Part shown: piece after piece, positions 61,995 through 64,000 of the stretch
Numbering within the stretch: the first letter of the stretch is position 1
Layout: every line of letters begins with the position of its first letter
Source of the DNA: DASRJG01 sp964647625
Lineage (GTDB): Bacteria; Acidobacteriota; Polarisedimenticolia; Polarisedimenticolales; DASRJG01
Direction: 5' to 3'
Length of the DNA stretch: 64,000 bases
Assembly: GCA_964647625.1 (NCBI GenBank)
Contig: CAZYHZ010000001.1
Span: forward strand, 102,668-166,667
Made by a program: the position numbers and the translations under genes
Notes under the pieces: generated by a model
Database searches by the model: none
Told to the model about the DNA's origin: nothing
The model's input: the letters and a program-made list of their open reading frames with translations, nothing else

Positions 61995-62813
61995 GTGGGT
62001 GATCCACCCAAAAAGCAGAGCTACGACACCTTCTATGAGGCGTTCGATTCGCCGTTGATGCGTCAGCTTCGAGCGGACGCCTACGGCGAAGACATCGGCC
62101 AGCACTCCTGGGTCACCGCCGCGGAGCTTCGGAGCGATCTCACGCGCCTTCAGCTCTCTCCGTCGAGCCGGCTTGTCGACCTCGGCTGCGGTCCCTGCGG
62201 TCCTCTCACGTTCATCCTCTCTTCGGTCGGTTGCCGCGCGACCGGCACGGAGCTCAGTGCTGCGGCGCTCCGGGCGGGGTGCGCTCGTGCTGCGGCGATG
62301 GGGGTCGATCACCTCCTCTCCGTTCAGGAAGCCGACCTGAACGAGCCGGTCCCCTTCCCAAACCACTCCTTCGATGCCGCGATGGCCCTGGACGTCGTGC
62401 TGCACGTTCGCGACCGGGCCGCGATGTTCCGCGAGGTGGCGCGGATCGTGAGCGTCGGCAGAAGGTTTCTATTTACGGATGCCGGAGTCGTGACGGGCTC
62501 GATTTCGGACGATGAAGTCATGCGGAGGAGCGTCCACGGCAGCACGCAGTTCTCCGCTCCGGGCTTCAATGAGCGACTCTTGGAAGAGACTGGATTCCGA
62601 CTACTCGAAGTTGAGGACCGAACCGCCGGCGCGCTGACAAACGCGCGTGGGCGGCTCGCCGCAAGGTCCGCTCATCGGACGCAGCTGGAACGGCTCGAGG
62701 GCGCGAGCGAATTCGAGCGACAGCAGAGGTACCTCGAGACGGTCGTCGAGATTTCTCGTCGCGGCGCCGTGTCGAGAATGATGTATCTCGCCGAATTGCT
62801 GCAGGGACCGTAA
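61995..62813 (+). CDS. Class I SAM-dependent methyltransferase
   Basis: 272 aa from a GTG at 61995. AdoMet motif I is LVDLGCGPCGPLTF (residues 56-69), followed by TGTELSAAAL, then NHSFDAAMALDVVLHVRDRAAMF. The C-terminal half contains a helical cap (RLEGASEFERQQRYLETVVEISRRG) as in small-molecule methyltransferases. It is divergent from the efflux operon, sharing its 151-bp control region, and could be regulated with it. Substrate unknown. Confidence 0.84.
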   Translation: MGDPPKKQSYDTFYEAFDSPLMRQLRADAYGEDIGQHSWVTAAELRSDLTRLQLSPSSRLVDLGCGPCGPLTFILSSVGCRATGTELSAAALRAGCARAAAMGVDHLLSVQEADLNEPVPFPNHSFDAAMALDVVLHVRDRAAMFREVARIVSVGRRFLFTDAGVVTGSISDDEVMRRSVHGSTQFSAPGFNERLLEETGFRLLEVEDRTAGALTNARGRLAARSAHRTQLERLEGASEFERQQRYLETVVEISRRGAVSRMMYLAELLQGP

Positions 62814-62856
62814 CTTCAGCCGCTCCGTCGTGAATCCGTTCGACGCCCGCGGCACG

Positions 62857-62905
62857 TATACTAGGCGGAGCCCGTGCATCGACGCGGTCCGGCACTTGGC
62901 CGGAC
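62857..62905 (+). promoter_or_regulatory. Putative -10 element and leader hairpin of the TonB receptor gene
   Basis: TATACT at 62857-62862 resembles a -10 element, but no good -35 is correctly spaced. A perfect stem-loop follows at 62887-62905: GTCCGGC-ACTTG-GCCGGAC, 28 bp before the TTG start of the receptor gene. It has no T-tract, so it is more likely a leader structure or operator than a terminator. Its GTCCGG/CCGGAC arms resemble those at 61945-61958. Confidence 0.35.
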
Positions 62906-62932
62906 GCCGTTCTGCACGCCGGGACGAAAGCC

Positions 62933-64000
62933 TTGAACATCCTCCGTGTCGGACCGCATCGAGGGGCTCTTCGTGCCGGAGTCGCCCTCGCGCTCGTCCT
63001 TTTCGGTCTCCGCGCCGGCGCCTCGTATGGCGCCGAGTCGGATGAGACACCCACCGATCCGAATTCCGACGAGAAGAAAGCTGCCAAGAAAACCGGATAC
63101 GTGGAAGACGTGACCGTGGTCGGGAGAGCGGACGAGCTGGTCGGCATCGCCGACTCGGCCACGCAAGGGACGGTCGGCACGACGGACCTCGAGCAGCGCC
63201 CGATCCTCCGTCCCGGCGAAGTCCTCGAGGCGGTTCCCGGCGTCATCGTCACCCAGCACAGCGGCAGCGGTAAGGCGAATCAATACTTTCTTCGAGGGTT
63301 CAACCTCGACCACGGCACCGATTTCCGCACGACCGTGGACGGCATCCCGATCAACATGCCGAGCCACGGACACGGCCAGGGCTATTCCGATCTCAACTTC
63401 CTGATTCCCGAGCTGGTCTTCGGCGAGCAGTACCGCAAAGGACCGTACGCCGCGCGCGACGGCGATTTTTCCGCCGCGGGCGCCGTCGACATCGAGCTCG
63501 TCCACTCGCTCGCGCAGCCGATCTTCGAAGCGACCGGAGGCGCCTTCGGCTACGGCCGCGTGCTCGCGGCAGGATCTCGGTCGGCGGGCGGCGGGGATCT
63601 TCTCGGTGCGTTCGAGTTCCTCCACAACGACGGGCCGTGGGTTCACCCGGACGACTACGAGAAGTACAACGGCGTGGTTCGATACAGCCGAGGGGACGCG
63701 GCACGTGGGTTCTCGCTCACCGCCATGGGCTACAGCGGGACGTGGAGCTCCACCGACCAGATCCCGCTTCGCGCCGTCGAGGACGGTACGATCGACCGAT
63801 TCGGTGCGGTCGACCCGACGGACGGAGGCGAGAGCCATCGCTACAGCCTCAGCGCGGATCTCCGGCAGACCGTCGGCTCGACACTGCTGCGCGAGCGCAT
63901 CTACGCGCTGCACTACGACTTGAAGCTGTTCTCCAACTTCACGTACTTCCTCGACGATCCGGTCAACGGCGATCAGTTCGAGCAGGACGATCGCCGGTTC
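62933..64000 (+). CDS. TonB-dependent receptor, cut by right edge
   Basis: 356 codons visible from a TTG at 62933; GGGACGAAAG lies just before it. A signal peptide follows (residues 10-35), then a low-complexity Asp/Glu/Lys linker, a TonB-box-like VEDVTVVG and the plug domain (EVLEAVPGVIVTQHSGSGKANQYFLRGFNLDHGTDF...VDGIPINMPSHGHGQGYSDLNFLIPELV). Barrel strands follow to the window end. It would import a siderophore, metal complex or glycan across the outer membrane. The substrate cannot be derived from the plug. Confidence 0.88.
   Translation, partial: MNILRVGPHRGALRAGVALALVLFGLRAGASYGAESDETPTDPNSDEKKAAKKTGYVEDVTVVGRADELVGIADSATQGTVGTTDLEQRPILRPGEVLEAVPGVIVTQHSGSGKANQYFLRGFNLDHGTDFRTTVDGIPINMPSHGHGQGYSDLNFLIPELVFGEQYRKGPYAARDGDFSAAGAVDIELVHSLAQPIFEATGGAFGYGRVLAAGSRSAGGGDLLGAFEFLHNDGPWVHPDDYEKYNGVVRYSRGDAARGFSLTAMGYSGTWSSTDQIPLRAVEDGTIDRFGAVDPTDGGESHRYSLSADLRQTVGSTLLRERIYALHYDLKLFSNFTYFLDDPVNGDQFEQDDRRF

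Noticed and set aside
62814..62932. Cobalamin riboswitch upstream of the TonB-dependent receptor
   Set aside because: The leader is too short and lacks the conserved B12-box core; only one simple hairpin is present.
1..64000. tRNA or rRNA genes, insertion sequences, integrases and phage genes
   Set aside because: No cloverleaf, rRNA signature, transposase or integrase motif was recognised when reading the window; weak tRNA candidates could still be missed without a covariance search.

Overview
This window is a high-GC bacterial chromosome segment with dense gene packing and many GTG/TTG starts. Its gene content looks most like an Acidobacteriota-type genome (Thermoanaerobaculia / Polarisedimenticolia style): Ser/Thr kinases with C-terminal TolB-like propellers or multi-pass membrane modules, large secreted kelch and choice-of-anchor-D proteins, Dictyostelium-type Cys repeats, TMTC-like TPR membrane proteins, and a sigma-54-controlled FtsX-type efflux operon. 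The taxonomic call is inferred from gene content only; no rRNA or tRNA gene was seen.

Layout. 1-7.2 kb (minus): a kelch-repeat protein cut by the left edge, then a BNR/VPS10-like plus choice-of-anchor-D secreted protein. 7.5-12.7 kb: a Ser/Thr kinase with a TolB-like sensor, and a translationally coupled GT39/PAP2 pair. 12.8-15.5 kb: a decayed YCF48-like remnant beside a second kelch protein. 15.6-21 kb: an ECF sigma / anti-sigma / DUF4097 operon followed by a zinc-ribbon Ser/Thr kinase. 21-26.3 kb: a Cys-rich CTDC-repeat protein and a third kelch protein. 26.3-32 kb: a TMTC-like TPR protein, a Tat-exported class V aminotransferase and three small secreted or periplasmic genes including an M48 protease. 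32-36.6 kb: a methyltransferase, a tetraheme cytochrome / Fe-S / NrfD quinone-oxidoreductase module and a membrane LuxR + DUF4199 pair. 36.7-43.7 kb: a methyltransferase, a giant DUF3857-transglutaminase-TPR protein and a DUF7452-like secreted protein. 43.7-49 kb: a fourth kelch protein, cysteine synthase and small genes. 49-54.8 kb: GT39 + TMTC-like pair, Zn alcohol dehydrogenase and a YuiH-type molybdoenzyme. 54.8-61.9 kb (minus): an efflux operon (HlyD adaptor, ABC ATPase, two FtsX permeases) that ends with its own NtrC-type regulator and histidine kinase, preceded by a near-consensus sigma-54 promoter. 62-64 kb: a methyltransferase and a TonB-dependent receptor cut by the right edge.

Two themes recur. 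First, an exported protein family: four kelch proteins share an N-terminal domain and have 7 or 14 kelch motifs, which would fit one or two seven-bladed propellers. A C-terminal, FN3-like tail recurs in these and in otherwise unrelated exported proteins, and one relic of it survives at 12.8 kb. Second, membrane signalling and envelope control: two Ser/Thr kinases, an ECF system, a membrane LuxR regulator and a sigma-54 two-component efflux circuit. Genes for lipid-linked sugar transfer (two GT39, two TMTC-like) lie among the secreted-protein genes and could glycosylate them; that link is a hypothesis.
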